Assembly (NCBI GenBank): GCA_002778215.1
Contig: PCDM01000018.1
Location: 5,270,001-5,334,000 of the forward strand
Direction: 5' to 3'
Length of the DNA stretch: 64,000 nt
DNA from: Esteya vermicola
Lineage: Eukaryota > Ascomycota > Sordariomycetes > Ophiostomatales > Ophiostomataceae
How positions within the stretch are numbered: the first letter of the stretch is position 1; each line of letters begins with the position of its first letter. Positions 10,284 through 22,839 of the stretch are shown in pieces. Under the pieces are notes generated by a model. It ran no database searches, had not been told where the DNA came from, and worked only from the letters and a program-made list of their open reading frames with translations. A program made the translations under genes and the position numbers.

Positions 10284-13200
10284 TGTTGTTGTTGCTGTTG
10301 CGGGTTTGGGGGTCCAGGAGAACTCTTCATGCTACGAGAGCGTGCGGGACTTTATATAATGGCAGAGGGTATGTGATGCCAGTGGCTCTGAAACAGGTGA
10401 ATGAGAACAGACGGTCTAAAATAAGTGATGCAGGGCAGTGAGCAGGTGAAGAACTCATACAGAAATAAAACCATTCCATGGCCGTTCGAACGGCAATATG
10501 CAGTATCCAGGATACGTTGTTGTGTGACATCTGAGGCAGTCACCATATCATATTGATGATAAGCATCCTCGTTCACATACTCTTTGGGGAGCTCGCTGGC
10601 TTTTGGGACTCATCTTTTTTTATTTCAGATGACATATACAGCAAGATCAAAGAATACGTAAGGATCAAAGAATTGGTTCTTTCATATCATATATTCGAGA
10701 AAATGAGATGAAGCACTAGTACTCGGCCTCGCGTCCGTCGCAACCGCTGTCCATACTGCTGTAACCAACTATAAAATCATTTGTTGTTCGACATGAAATC
10801 TCTCCTCGGTTTAAACCGAATACTCGCATGTCTCGCACGGTCAAGAAAACCTGAACAAGCTATCTGCTCCGATGAGGCCAGGGCTCTGCCAGGCGTTGCC
10901 GGCGGCCATTCATTCTGAGCCATCGGGGAGAGCATCTCATTCTCTCTGCCACTTGATACGACATCAAAGATTAGCAATTTCACGCCTAGCTCGCATTTCA
11001 CATAGAGAGATATGCTACTGAGTTAGACCCAACATCCAGAATCACTAATTTTACCCTGGATCTCCAATACAAGTTCGAGAAGCTCTTCGTCTTCCAACCT
11101 CATCCAAGATTCACAACTTCAACAAGCCCTTTGCTTGTCCGCTTCGCATTCCAAGGCAAAGACTCTCGATGCTCTGTTCTCTGGAGGGAATCTGTGCCAT
11201 TTTTAGTCTCGGCTGGGCGTCGGCTCCCACAGCATTACGACTGGGTCACGGCCTTTTCTTACGACTGGGTCTCTCACTCTACCCTTATTGATTCACCTGA
11301 GTGTGGCTCTCTCTTTACGTGCTTGTTCTCTTGCTACCTCTTTCAGGTGTCACCAATTCCTGCCTCGCTTTCATAATAGCAAGGTGGTCTCGGCTCAAAC
11401 GAAAGAAAAGGAGCTCTTCGGTCACCGTCCATGTAGCTCTATGTGGAAAATTGAAAAGCTGTCTGGGCAACCCAGATCGCAAGTGAATCTGCTGCAGATT
11501 ATCCAACAGACAGCCGACCAGCTAGTCAGTGCACGACGCCGTTTGACTCACCTGCTGCTCCATGGCTGCGTGCCGTCGGACAGCAAGCTCCGGTTTCCCT
11601 CAATTTTCACAATGTTTCCAAAGAGGACCCTCTGCAGCTTATTAATTTCCTGACAAACACCCCTCCTGACATCCATCATGACACCAACGTGGTTACACCC
11701 CGCCTCACCGTTCTTCGACATGTGAAGCAATGTGGATGTCCTACCAGAGGTCAGACTTGGTGATGGGAAAAGCGGTTGGATAAACGGTCTCTTGTATTTC
11801 AGTACTGCTTGTGCCTCTCTATATAGTACATTTGTCGAATAGATCCGTACTCCTATTGTTGTCTGCTCTCTTTCACATTGATCACCCACCTTGCTACTAC
11901 TGTGAACGTACATATACTCCGTACTTGTGTAGACTGGAGCCTCGGGATATGGATCCACAAATAGACTCCTCTCTGAACCCAAGGCTCTCTCTCTCGCATG
12001 TCGAGGCTACTACCTTTTCTCGCTTATTGCTTATGGCTGTGCATGGACAAGGCAAGATGGCGCAAACCAACACAACTGCATACTCGCACACACTCCGTCA
12101 TACTGCGCACAATAGCTGTACGAGCACCCCGTAAGCTCCCCAACTCGAGGTCATGCTCACGCAAGTACGAGTACGACTACTCGTACTCCGTACGCAGTAG
12201 AACCATCGAGTCCGTGCTCTGCACCCCCCTGTCCTGCCCAATAAACAACCTGGTCAGCTGCTTCCGTCATCGTCCACGCCTAGGATTGGTCGGCTTGTAC
12301 GTAATAGCGCAGTCTCGCCAGGTTCCATTTCAGAGCAGGGGAGACATTGCAACTGGAGACGAAAAACTTGGCTTTTCGTCCTGCATCGCCATCTTTTTCG
12401 TACGAGTACTCTTACATTCGTCTTCTTGTATTCGTGTATTCTTGTATTTTTTTGTCTTTAAATATACTCGTAAGCTACAAGCAGTTCTGTCAGCCCCCCT
12501 CTGGCGGCTTACTCGTACAAGTACGAGTACGAGTAACCTACCTGACTTACCCATACTTGTACATGGTCTGGCTCCGCGTGAGCTTGCTGGACCCTCAGCC
12601 CTCCGCTGTGCTCCGACTGCACACTGTAGAGTTCCAGCACAACACACAACAGAAATAAACACACACCCACCAGCACGACCGAGAACGGACCATCTAGCCC
12701 GCACTCGTCCGTACCGAGAGCAGTGGAGCAAGACAAATGAAAAGAAGGCAAGATATTCACATAAAGCACCTGTAAATAGGATAATTGAAGAGGAGAGAAA
12801 GCAAAAGGTGGAGGGGGAATGAGATAGAGCAATGCTAAACATAACACAAGAAGCAAGAATATGAAAAAAAAAAAAAGAATGAAAGAGCGGAAGCCAGAAA
12901 CAGGGGACCGAGCTGCATCGGAACCAAAAGGAACAGATAGCCGCAGCTTCCTCAGTCCTCCCCCCTCCCGGACAGTGGAGCGTGACTCCGTATCGCGCAG
13001 TCGTTTTCGTTGCTTTTCATGTGACTCTTGCGGATGGGGCAGGTGAATGAATACAGGTTCATCCTTCACGATGTATCAATCTTGGGTCCCAAATGTGCCA
13101 TGAATAGGAGAACAAGGGAGGGGTAAGAAATAAAAAAAAAAGAAATACAAAAAACACACCAATATTTTCCAAAACCGGGGTATTCTTTTTCAGACTCTTG

Positions 13201-13751
13201 TATTTTGCTCCACCACATGAAAAAAAAACACAAAGACAAGAAAAAGGCACACAAAAACTTTTGGTGTTCGCTTTCAGACTCCTGGAACTCCTAGATATGT
13301 TGCTTTTTTCTCTTTCTTTTTTCTGAGCCCATTTCTCGTGGCCTGCCATTCTGTACACCAGTGTATGCCCGTTTTTATGAATATATAGCCCCAAACCACC
13401 GATCTCCAAAAAAGAGGAAAATATTTCCCAATGACTTTAGTTCCATGGATCCGAATATGCGAAATTAAAAGGGAAGGGGATGTGGAGCAAGGAGGATGAT
13501 GAAATGGAGGGTATCAAAGGAAAATCAGGAAACCACCATGAATGCAAAGAAATGTATCCTTAACGTGCGCGTGTCGTCATATATGGAAAATGAGTGTGTG
13601 CGTGCAAACAGAAATGTGTTGGCACATATTGTGAGCAGCAAAAGAGACAACTCGTGTGTGTATGCGAGGTCGAATGCCTAGGGTACAAGAACCCATGAAG
13701 CAAGATGCCTACTATTAATAATTAGAGGCGCGAAGTGAGTCGGCGTACCGC
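10284..13751. other. Gene-poor region of 3.5 kb
   Basis: No ORF here looks coding; the longest are mixed-composition or Phe/Leu-rich. Several copies of the dispersed GTACGAGTAC motif and its TACTCCGTA relative are present at 12165-12200, about 12398-12415 and 12510-12535. No tRNA-like A and B boxes were found by eye. An unannotated noncoding RNA cannot be excluded. Confidence 0.55.
10351..10360 (-). promoter_or_regulatory. TATA-like element upstream of the orphan gene
   Basis: The minus strand reads ATTATATAAA here, about 70 bases before the proposed ATG at 10283 and 20 bases before the out-of-frame ATG at 10330. Confidence 0.5.
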
Positions 13752-15399
13752 TCATCTCGTGTTGCTCGTGTCAAAAGAGAACTGTGTCGGGAACTGCATG
13801 CTCGCACTGAGACCAAACGGATCCCAGTCCAGAGCTGGGTCGAGAAGTTGCGTCATGGAGGGATAGCCATTATTATTCTGGTTACCCAGAACTGAAGATG
13901 TCGCCGATGGCGGGGCGCTTGTGACGGGGCTGGCCATGTTTATTCCTGACGTGCCGTTTGAGAAGGCATGGGTGGGATACGGGACGGAAGGCGTGTCTGC
14001 GTTTTCGGCGGCTTCTTCGATCATGTCGTCGGCGGCGTCGTACTCCTGTTCTATATGCACGTAATCAGCCTAGGACGCCAAAGTTCTATAAAGATGGCAC
14101 AGGAAGGATGGGTGGGAGTCAGCTTGCCTAATTGTTCAATGTGGTTCTGGAAGGAAGCCACGGGGTAGAACGGAGTCGAGCCGACGCCTGCAGACCGAGG
14201 AGTCACTGGTTGCGGTGAGGGAAGCGGGGCGTGTTGCTGGTGGTGGGGATGCTGCTGGTGCTGGTGCTGTTGCTGGTGCTGATGTTGCTGGTGCTGGTGC
14301 TGTTGTTGCTGCTGTTGCTGCTGCTGAAGAGCCTGCTGCTGCTGTTGCTGTTGCAGGCGCTGCTGGGCTTGCTGTTGTTGCTGGACATGCTGGAACTGCT
14401 GCTGCTGGCGTTGCTGTATAGATCGAGGAGGAAGAGGACCTGCCAAGTTGGAGAGACCTGCCAGGGAGTTGACTTTAAGTGCAGACAGCACTGGCGGTGT
14501 TGGATGGATCTGCGGTGGAGGTGGCGGGTGAGGAGCCGAAAGAACGGGCCGAATGGAAGACGACGGGTCGTTTGCAGAGGCAACTGGAGATGCGCCATAG
14601 GCAGATGTGGAGGCAGTCGGGGACGCCGAATGAGAAGACGGCGTGGGCCGGCTTTTCGGCGAGGCAGCGACAGATGTAGGAGTTGGATGGCCCGGCAGGG
14701 ACGTGGTGCCGGGCTCCAGCTTGGGTGCAATGCTCGAGTTGGAGCGCCGCGCATGGTGTCGGTTCAGAATCGCTCGCGGGATGGGCGGTGGCTGGACCAT
14801 GTTCTGGGGCATATGGGTAGGGCCGAGGTTGGGGCTGCCCGTCTTGGCCCGAAGCTCTGCCTGGACATCGATGCCTGATAAATGTTAAGACCAAAGGAGG
14901 AGACAGAGGCAGGAAAAGGACTAGAGGCAAATGCTCACCCTTCTCGAGGAGGATGCGCTCAAGCAGAGAGTTCTTGTAGCGGAGCATCAGACACTCGTCG
15001 GCCGCGTGCCGGTGGGCGGTCTGGAGGTTGTGCAGGTTCTGCTCGTGGACCCGGATGGTCTCTTCGAGCTGCTTGATGTACTCGGTGCGGCGCTCGCGGA
15101 AGGCAGCCTGAGCCTGGCGGTTTCGTTGCTTGCGTTCTTCTGAAGTGGCATAGATCTGGAGGGTTGGTTAGCCCTGCTTCGTCGCACTGCTGCTGGAGCC
15201 TTCCCGTCTCCTCTGTCCATCATTACGTAAAACTTACTGGCTTGCGACCACCCTTGCGCTTGATGGGCTGGCCATCCTGGGCTACAGGTGTCGTGCCCGT
15301 GCCAGCCGTTCCAGAGCCGATCTCGTCGCCCGAGTCGAGAGACTCGTCCGAGTCGTGCTTGATGCTGTCGTTCTTCTCGAGGGACATCATGTCTGCCAT
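13752..15399 (-). CDS. bZIP transcription factor with Gln/His-rich region
   Basis: Four exons on the minus strand: 15399-15238, 15155-14939, 14874-14128 and 14050-13752, 474 residues. The start MADMMSLEKND leads to KRKGGRKP (47-54), then the basic region SEERKQRNRQAQAAFRERR, which holds the N-x7-R pattern of bZIP DNA-binding helices, and a coiled-coil zipper with heptad Leu/His positions (about 77-125). A proline-rich segment follows, then a long Gln/His/Leu run (about 275-345) and a short acidic C-terminal domain beginning EQEYDAADDM. The last intron (14051-14127) appears to begin with GC rather than GT: GCAAGC after AATTAG joins HIEQL to EQEYD in frame. The factor resembles fungal AP-1-like proteins, but the exact orthologue is not clear to me. 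The 4.2 kb upstream is empty, which suggests a large control region. Confidence 0.87.
14225..14415 (-). repeat. CAG/CAC codon-repeat tract in the bZIP gene
   Basis: Imperfect CAG, CAA and CAC triplets encode interrupted poly-Gln and Gln-His runs. On the plus strand this yields spurious poly-Leu ORFs. Confidence 0.85.
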
Positions 15400-18300
15400 G
15401 GCCTTGGTAGCCGAGGCGGATCACCGGCGAGCGGCGAGCGCCTCGAGTAGGGGAGAATGAAAAAGGAGGGGAAAAGAAAAAAAAGAATGATTTTGAAACA
15501 CTGAGGAGGAGCAAGACAGCGGAGAAAAGGCAGGTGACGCAAGAAGTTGACGCAAGAAGTAAGACAGGAGCTGTACGAAGCTCGGGAAAACAGGATGAGA
15601 CACAATAAAGGCGAGAACAAGAAGGACTGTTCGAACTGAGGACGAGCGCGTATAGAGTCGAGGCAGAGAGAGAGAGAGACAGAAACAAAGATAGACAAAG
15701 ATAGATGGCGAGACGGCGAGACGGCGAGACGGAGAGACTGAGAGAGTGTGTAAAGAGATGCCAAGGTGAGCTATGCCTTTGAGTTCTGTCCAAGAAGACG
15801 ACCCCAAGAGGTACCAAGAAGCACCACTGAAATGGCAAGCTTTATTCTGGCAAGCAGGCGGCCGACGTCTACTAGACCTCGACGCTCTCTGTTCGTACAA
15901 ACGCTATGCGGCTCTGATGTCTGCAAGGACCAATCCACCCGCGCCAGCACTCTGACTTTCTTTCTCTTTCCTTTTTTTTTTTTTTTTTTTTTTTTTTTCC
16001 CTTTTTTCCCCTTCTTGTTTGCCCTGCACTCTTGCCCCCTCTTTTCCCTACGCCAATAAGACCTCTTGTTGGCGACTCTTGACTCTTCACAGCAGACAGA
16101 TAACCAGACCCGACAGTCTGGGATCGGCAGTGAGGAAAGGGCCAAAAAGGGAAGCAGATTGTGTAGAAGACGATAGCAGATGGATTGATAGAGATAAGAT
16201 GGGGTGGCACGCCCAGGGGCAAAAAAAAACGATATGCAATGGGAATACCCGGCGCCGAGATTGATGGGGAAAACGGGGTGGGCTTTCAGAGCTGTCAAAG
16301 AAACAACGACGTTGATAGTAGTTTGCTTGTTGCGTGCTCGCGTTGACGAGTTTCAAATGATAAGAGAAAAGGCGATGACAGGCTGGGTGCAAGCAAAAAA
16401 ACAGAAGAATTGGGTTGGTTTTATGTAATGTGAATGGAATTGGGGGGAGAAGAGAGGGGGGGGGAGCCAGGTGCACGGCAAAAAAAGTTGTTAGGGTCTA
16501 GACGGCGCCAAAAAAAAGTAGAAGAGGAAAAGAAAAAAAGAAAAATGGAAGAGAAAAATGGAAGAGAAGGAAAGAAGGGCAAAGAAAAAAGGAAAAAAGA
16601 GGTAAAATAATTTAATTCTTTGCAAAACGACTGGAAAAGTTTAAAAAGGGCAAGTATTCAAATAGGAAGAGGCCGCTCGCTCTTTCCTGGCCCTGCTTCC
16701 CTCCTGTACCTGGCTTCTTTCCCGTTTCCTCTTCTTTTTTCCTCTTCCTCTTCCCTCTCTGCCTACTCGTACACTGTACAGACGGCGTACCGTACGTAGG
16801 CCCCCACTTCTGCCTTTGTCCACGCCTGCCTCTCATCCTCGCCATGCCACCTAATACTACAACCGACTACGGTCAACGGAGTGCGAGTAAGCTAGGGAGC
16901 AAGTCAAGTCACCTGGGGGCTTCCCCCGCTCTAGTGGATATGTCACGATCCACCGGACAACATTGCCGGTTGTACTTTCCATTCCTACTGGCCATATCCG
17001 AGACGAACGTCTGTACGGAGCACGAATGACAGCAACAACGGGCAGGAGCGACTGTCCATCTCTCCGCTGTTTCCTCCGCCTTTCTCTACCATGTACGAGT
17101 ACGCGTGCCAGTACGAGTACACTGTACCTTTTGCCTCTCGGCCTCGTGATCGACTCGGATTTGATCATGGACTCGTCCACGAGAAGGGTGTTTGGAAAAT
17201 CTTGTCTACGCATTTTGTTGCATCCAAGCTTGTATAGTGGGCTGCTAAACGGCGCAGGACAGACCACCTTTGTCGCCCGCACCCTTGTTCCTTTGTATTA
17301 GTGACCCCCGAAGTCGGCTACGGGCTGTGGTGGAAGGCATGGCAGAACGAATCGAAGGAAAATCGAGCATGAGGACGGGGACTCGGACTCGCACAGAGCG
17401 TCTCTTTCTCGTACGAGCGAATACGAAAGCTGGCTGACCCAGTTCTGGCCGTACACAGTTTATGGCCACCAGACGATGCAAGGGTCGCATATTGGATGAG
17501 AGGTTGAGAGCTTCTCATTCGCACGCAGAAACCGGGGAAGCCGATCTTCGGTGGGTGTTGCTTACGGAGGATACGACCACACGAAAAGGCAAGGAAAAAG
17601 AAAAGAAAAAAGAAGAAAAAAAGAAAACGACAAAAAAAAAGAAAGATAAAAAAGGAAAAGAAAAAAAGAAAAAGAAAAGAAAAAAAAAAAGGCAAAAAGG
17701 CAAAAAGGGAAAACAGGGTGCCCGTACTTGTCTGCTGTTGAGAGACAATTTTTTTCGCATCACCTGAGCCATTTGTTGACGAGGGGTACATGCTACGTAT
17801 GCGGAAAGTACAAAGTACAGCGCACTATGTGGAGGCTGCCTAAGTGGACAGGGTACAGTGTACTCTGTCCACCAAGAGCAGCGCCAGACGTTGCTTGGCG
17901 CCAAGGCAGCGACAAGGTAGCGACCAGGTCCAAGCTTGTTAGTCGGACTCCGCCGAAGGCACTTGTCCCTTCACAGTAATGCAAACCGCGAAACACGGCA
18001 CAGGAGGAAGCACCAGTAAGTGGGAGAGAAGCACTGGTGTAGGAGCCCCCTGCAATAGAGGATCTCCGAGGAGCTTGCCGAACTCGAAGAGCTCGTTGCG
18101 AGCAGAGAGAGGACGAGTACGTACTACGGAGTATGTAGTTAGTGTACGTACGGAGTAGTTACTTGAAGCACAAGACGAAAGAGGCAAATGACCGTCGGGC
18201 TTAAGAGGTTACATTTTGGTATTTCTCATCAGCCGAGCCACATCTTGCTCATACGAGGACTCGTAGCAGAACATGATCTTGACGAGGACGAGGACCGCCT

Positions 18301-19575
18301 CTGGAAATCCGAAAAGCGGCAAACAAGACAAAAGAAGAAATAAAAACTAGCTCAAGCGTTGGAGCAGATGAAAATACGACCTGAGGCAGAGCTAGGACAG
18401 GAAGGATCTGGTGCTGATCCAGTTTTTCCACACTACGACCTTCTGGAAGAATTCTAGCGTTGCGAAATCTTTCTCTCAGCTCGGCAGCCAATCCCTCTTT
18501 GCTGGCCCCCTTTTGCCCCTTGTCCATCTGGATGACGCGGTGCGGTTCCGTGATGGCAGGGAGCAGAAAGAAACAGAATAAAAGGGCGCTCTCATGCCAT
18601 TCTTGCAGACCGAGCGCTTTCCGACGAGTTTCCCGAAAGTAGGTGAGTCGTAGTAGGATCTATACGTACTTTGGAGTACGAGTATATGCTTTGCCAGCAT
18701 CCTCGATCACGACATTTCAGACAGGGGATGGCAAATGTGCCTTGGAATCGAGGCGGTTCGGCTCTGCAAAAGACAAGGGCGCACGAGTGCTCGTACTCGT
18801 ATTTCAGCAACTCGTATACAAGGTCTGGCGAAGACGGCTGGAGCTGAAGCTAGAAAAATTCAAAATGCAAAACCAAACGATGAAAAAAATCCTGAGCATT
18901 GTCCAGGTGGCCCATGCACCCAACACCGCCTCCCGCTGCCCACCTCCAGTAATCCGGGGAGGCGAGTCCCCCATATGAGTACTCTTACTCTTACTCACGT
19001 AGTCCACTGTCCTCAGAAGGAGAGAAGTTGCTACAACCTTCTACTGTGTAGAGGTGATGTAAGACTTCATCTCGTACGATTCCTCTCCTAGACGTCAGGT
19101 GACTACCATCACGTGAAACACACAGTATTGAAACATACAATGCACTGTACAAACACTGTTCTGTTGCTAGTGCAAGGAGCTTGGACCAACACGGAAAGTA
19201 AACAAACCCACATAAACAGACCTGGTATGGTTGTTTTACGCGTTTTTTTTTCCCACCACAAGAGGACTCTGCCATCCAATTGAACCCCCCAAGAACCCCC
19301 AAGACCCCAAGAATAAACAAGAATAATAAGACCAGGCGTTAAGGCATGCCAACAAGAGCCGTCACTGGCGCGTGCTTTTCAAACCAAGATCTACTTTTTT
19401 TCCCCCCTTGTCCTCTTTGGTCCTTGCTTGCCACGACACTACCCTACCGTGTATGAACTGACATCATTGCTGTTGATCAGCTAGCAACTCATTGTCACCT
19501 GCTTCTTTCCAGAGTCCCAACGTCCAAGAAACAAAGAAAACCAAGAAACCAAGATCAAAAACTGGAATCGTCAAG
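15400..19575. other. Gene-poor region of 4.2 kb upstream of the bZIP gene
   Basis: No credible gene. It holds an 8-bp repeat (15707-15738), a T run near 15970-15998, a purine-only stretch near 17600-17715, and motif copies of the GTACGAGTAC class at 16769-16798, 17094-17125, 18114-18160 and 18661-18690. The ORFs here are Lys-rich, Phe-rich or Ser-rich artefacts of these tracts. Confidence 0.55.
15707..15738 (+). repeat. Tandem repeat, 8-bp unit, 4 copies
   Basis: The unit ggcgagac occurs three times perfectly and once as ggagagac, preceded by a GA/AG microsatellite. It lies about 310 bases upstream of the bZIP start codon. Confidence 0.85.
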
Positions 19576-22325
19576 ATGGCGCCCATGACGAGACGGCGCT
19601 CGGCTCGGATAGCCAGCGCGTCAAAGGTGAGAAGCAGAGCTGCGTGCTCGAATCGAGCAGACTGCGAAGCCACGAGACCGAGACGCTTCAAGACTAACAT
19701 TCTCTCTAGACTTGTGCCCCCCTCGCCCAGAGCCTGGATGCCCTCGCCGAGCAGGACGAGACCCGCGCCGAGCAGCCACAGCTCGACGAAGCTCCACGCA
19801 CCCCGTCGAGCTCCTCGCCGCCCCTGCCCACCGACTCGGAGATGCACCCGAGCAAGACGCATGTGTCCCTGGTGCCGTCGTCGTCGGCCCTGCGTCTGGG
19901 CTTTGCCGACATCCAGTCGGTGCCGCGAAGCAGCAAGCAGGTCCGATATGACACGAATGACAGCAGCATGGCCATCAGCCCGTCGCTGTCGGCCGAGGCG
20001 ACGGCTGCCCTGCTGCAGGCCACGCCGTCCCGCGTGTCTGCGGCGTCGGCCGTGTCTGCCACATCTGCGGCCGCAGACGCCGGCGGTGTGCCCAGCTCGT
20101 CCTTCACCTTTCGCTTTACGCGCCGCGAGAGTGCTGCCATGAGCCCTCTCAACAGTGCCCCCTTGGCAAAGACCACCCCCAAGCCAGACTCTGGCCTGAG
20201 CCAGGAGGCTCTGCGGATGATGGAAGAGCTGCGGGAAAAGACGACCATGATCCGGGCCGACCTCGTGGCCGAGCGTGAGCAGAAGCGGGCCGCGGAGCAG
20301 GAGGCCGAGGGGCGGCGTATTGCCAAGCCCAAGAGCCGGTCAGGGCGGTACAGTGCTGCCCACTCGGCCCAGTTCGAGAAGATGGACTCGATTGCCAACC
20401 ACCCGTCGGCCTTTCGTGCGGCCCTCGGCCGTCACACACCCGTCAAGGCGGCGGTCTCCACGGCGGCAGGGTCGCCAGCAACATCAGCAACATCAGCAGC
20501 AGCCGGTGCTGCCTCTGGTATGAAGCGTGGCCTCAAGCGGACACAGTCCAAGGCCAATCTCGACGACACGCCCAAGAAGGCGGCGCCCACGCCGGCAGCC
20601 GTGCATGCGGCAACGCCGTCACCGGCGAAGCGGTCCATCTTGTCCATGATGAGCCGCCACAGCGACCGCAAGCGACTGCAGCCACCGTCGGCGCGGAAGA
20701 TTGTCAAGACGGCGCCTCACCAGCACCAGAAGCAGCAGCAACAGCAGCAGAAACAGCAGCAACAGCCAGTCATGTCTGGCGCCAAGCGCATCAAGCAGAA
20801 TCTGGAAGACGACGCATCGACAAGCCGGCCCGTCTCCCGTGATGGCAGCTTCCTGCCGCGTCTGACAGCCAAGCCGTCCACTTCTTCTCTGGCCTCTGCG
20901 GCTTCTGCTTCTGCCGCATCTACATCTGCCCATGCCTCTATGCCTCGCAGCCCGGCCGTGGCATCGTCGCTTCTCACGCCCACCAAATCCTGCCTGTCAC
21001 GGTTCCCGAGCGTCCGAGCTCCTGGCTCTGTCGCCAAGACGCCCACGCATCACGGAGCGGGCGAGACGCCAGTGTTGGTGTCTGCCATGAAGAAGCCGGC
21101 CACGACAACAGCAGCAACAACAGCAACGACGGCCATTCCTACAGTGCGTCTCGTGGAGCCCAGCAAGGAGACGAGCAGCCCAGCGAAGCGCGGCATTCCC
21201 CAGCCGTCGTCTCTGCGCAAGATGGCCATGCCCTTTTCCAGGACACCTGGGCCGGTGCGTGTAAACAAGGCGCTGCCGGCCATGCCAGTGGCTCCGGCGA
21301 CGACGCCTCCGCGCCGGAAGCTAGTGAAGCACGTGACATTTTCGCCGAGGACGGAGCAGGCGTTGTTTTCAGACAAGTCGCCTTCCCTGTTCCGGTCGTT
21401 TATTCCGCGTTCGGGAGCACTTGCACCGCCGACAAACTCGTTGACGACGGCCAAGGCAGTCGATGTGTCTGGCCACATGGAGGTGGATGCGAGCGAGCCG
21501 ATGGAGAAGCCGGAGCCTAGTGTGCGGCGGTTCCAGACGATTCTATATCCGGACCTGTCTGAGCATCCTCTGCTGAAGCGGGCAGACAGCAAGAGGCGCA
21601 AGAGTGAGACTGCTGCTGAAGAAGCTAAACTGACGAAAAAGGCCAAAAAGACTGGAGAGGCTGAAAAGGAAGAGAAAGAAGAGGCCGAGGAAGAGCATGT
21701 TCCGAGCACATTCACTTTCCGCAGCGACAAGACCATCAGCTTTGGACAGGGCTCGCCGACCGGCTTCGGCTCATCACGTGGCCAGGCAAGTCTGCGCCAC
21801 GTGCGGCCATCGACGGTGCCTGTCGATCCCGTGTCTCCTTCTCCTGCGTCGGCCAAGAAGACGGGGGCCTTTTCGAGCGTCTCGAGCGCCATGATCCCAC
21901 GGATTCCTGGCAGCTTCCCCGGCAGCTTCACGGCCAGTCTCTTTGGGTTCGCGGCGAGCAAGGCGGGCAGCGAGGAGACCAAGGAAGACAAGGAAAATGT
22001 GGAGCCGACAGTCAGCAGCAAGGTGATCCAGCACGGGCTGACGAGCAAGAAGCGGCACCGGATCAGCGAGGCAGAGGAGCGGGCCGACGAGGAGGCGGCG
22101 GAGCGGGCAGCCAAGCGGCGCCGGAACGAGCAGGTGGCCGAGGGTGATGCGCTGCTGGCGCCGCGGCTGGTGGGCCAGGGCAGCACGGGCAGCATCCGGA
22201 GCACGCCGCAGAAGATGATGACGGGAGGCATGGCCGGCAAGACGCCCATGTCGTCGGCGAAGAAGCGGCCGGTGCTCAGCCGCAGCCGGCTAAACAGTCT
22301 TGCCATGCCGAAGCTGCGGAAGTGA
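19576..22325 (+). CDS. Uncharacterised Ser/Ala-rich protein, probably nuclear
   Basis: Exons 19576-19626 and 19710-22325 give 888 residues. The first exon encodes MAPMTRRRSARIASASK, a basic start of the sort seen in chromatin or kinetochore proteins. The protein is mostly disordered, with short ordered blocks: LRLGFADIQSV and SSFTFRFTRRESA (about 55-135), a coiled-coil LSQEALRMMEELREKTTMIRADLVAEREQKRAAEQE (about 150-185), SAAHSAQFEKMDSIANHPSAFRAAL (about 200-225), repeated TPTKS/KHVTFSP phospho-type motifs, FQTILYPDLSEHPLLKR, and STFTFRSDKTISFG, an echo of the earlier FTFRF block. The tail is a basic KKR/SRSRLNSLAMPKLRK. A Gln run lies at about 300-315. I recognise the pattern as a conserved fungal protein but cannot name it. 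Many Ser/Thr-Pro sites suggest cell-cycle kinase control, which is inference. Confidence 0.8.
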
Positions 22326-22839
22326 GGCAGAAGAGAGAGAGATGTGGGGAAGCATTTTGGCGCATCAGAAAGCTGTATTGATAGGGCTGCATCTTGGGAA
22401 AGGTTGGGATTGGCGTTTTTTGCTTTTCTTGTTTTTCTTGTTTGATTTTGTTTTTTTGATTTTGCTTTTGCTATTTCCGCTTGGCATGGATCATCTAGTT
22501 TGCATTCAGTTTGTCAGTTGGGGATGGCTAGTCTCGCTTTAGGAGAGTAGGGCCATCCGTTGTGTACGATACTTGTGGACATCCCTCTCGATGGGTAATG
22601 GTAAATAAAGATGTTATGTAATCTAGGAAATGAAGTTGAAGCCCGTGACATACAGCGCTAATCCTATTTCGGTCATTACATGATCTCCACATATTACTAC
22701 GTATTGATTTGGGCTTCCAACTTTCAACTTTCAGCCTTCCAGCTGCCCAGCCTCTCAATATACCGGCCTGCCCTCTGCCTGTCTACCTGTTCTGTTTTTG
22801 CTTCTGTCTGTGCTGTCTCTGCTGTCTCTGCCATCGGAC
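22326..22839. other. Tandem intergenic region before MED10
   Basis: No gene is visible. It holds the 3' UTR of the upstream gene and a pyrimidine-rich MED10 leader with TGTCTCTGC repeats at about 22805-22832. Confidence 0.6.

Noticed and set aside
10284..13751. Possible tRNA, 5S rRNA or snRNA genes in the gene-poor region
   Set aside because: No paired A/B boxes, 5S core or U6-like core could be seen by eye; a covariance-model scan would settle it.
14215..14878. Plus-strand poly-Leu/Val ORF resembling a membrane protein
   Set aside because: Produced by reading the bZIP CAG/CAC tract backwards.
17462..17767. Lys-rich ORF
   Set aside because: Product of a purine-only simple-sequence tract.
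21050..22306. 418-codon minus-strand ORF across the unnamed nuclear protein
   Set aside because: Antisense Ser/Leu-rich mirror; the plus strand reads 872 codons without a stop.
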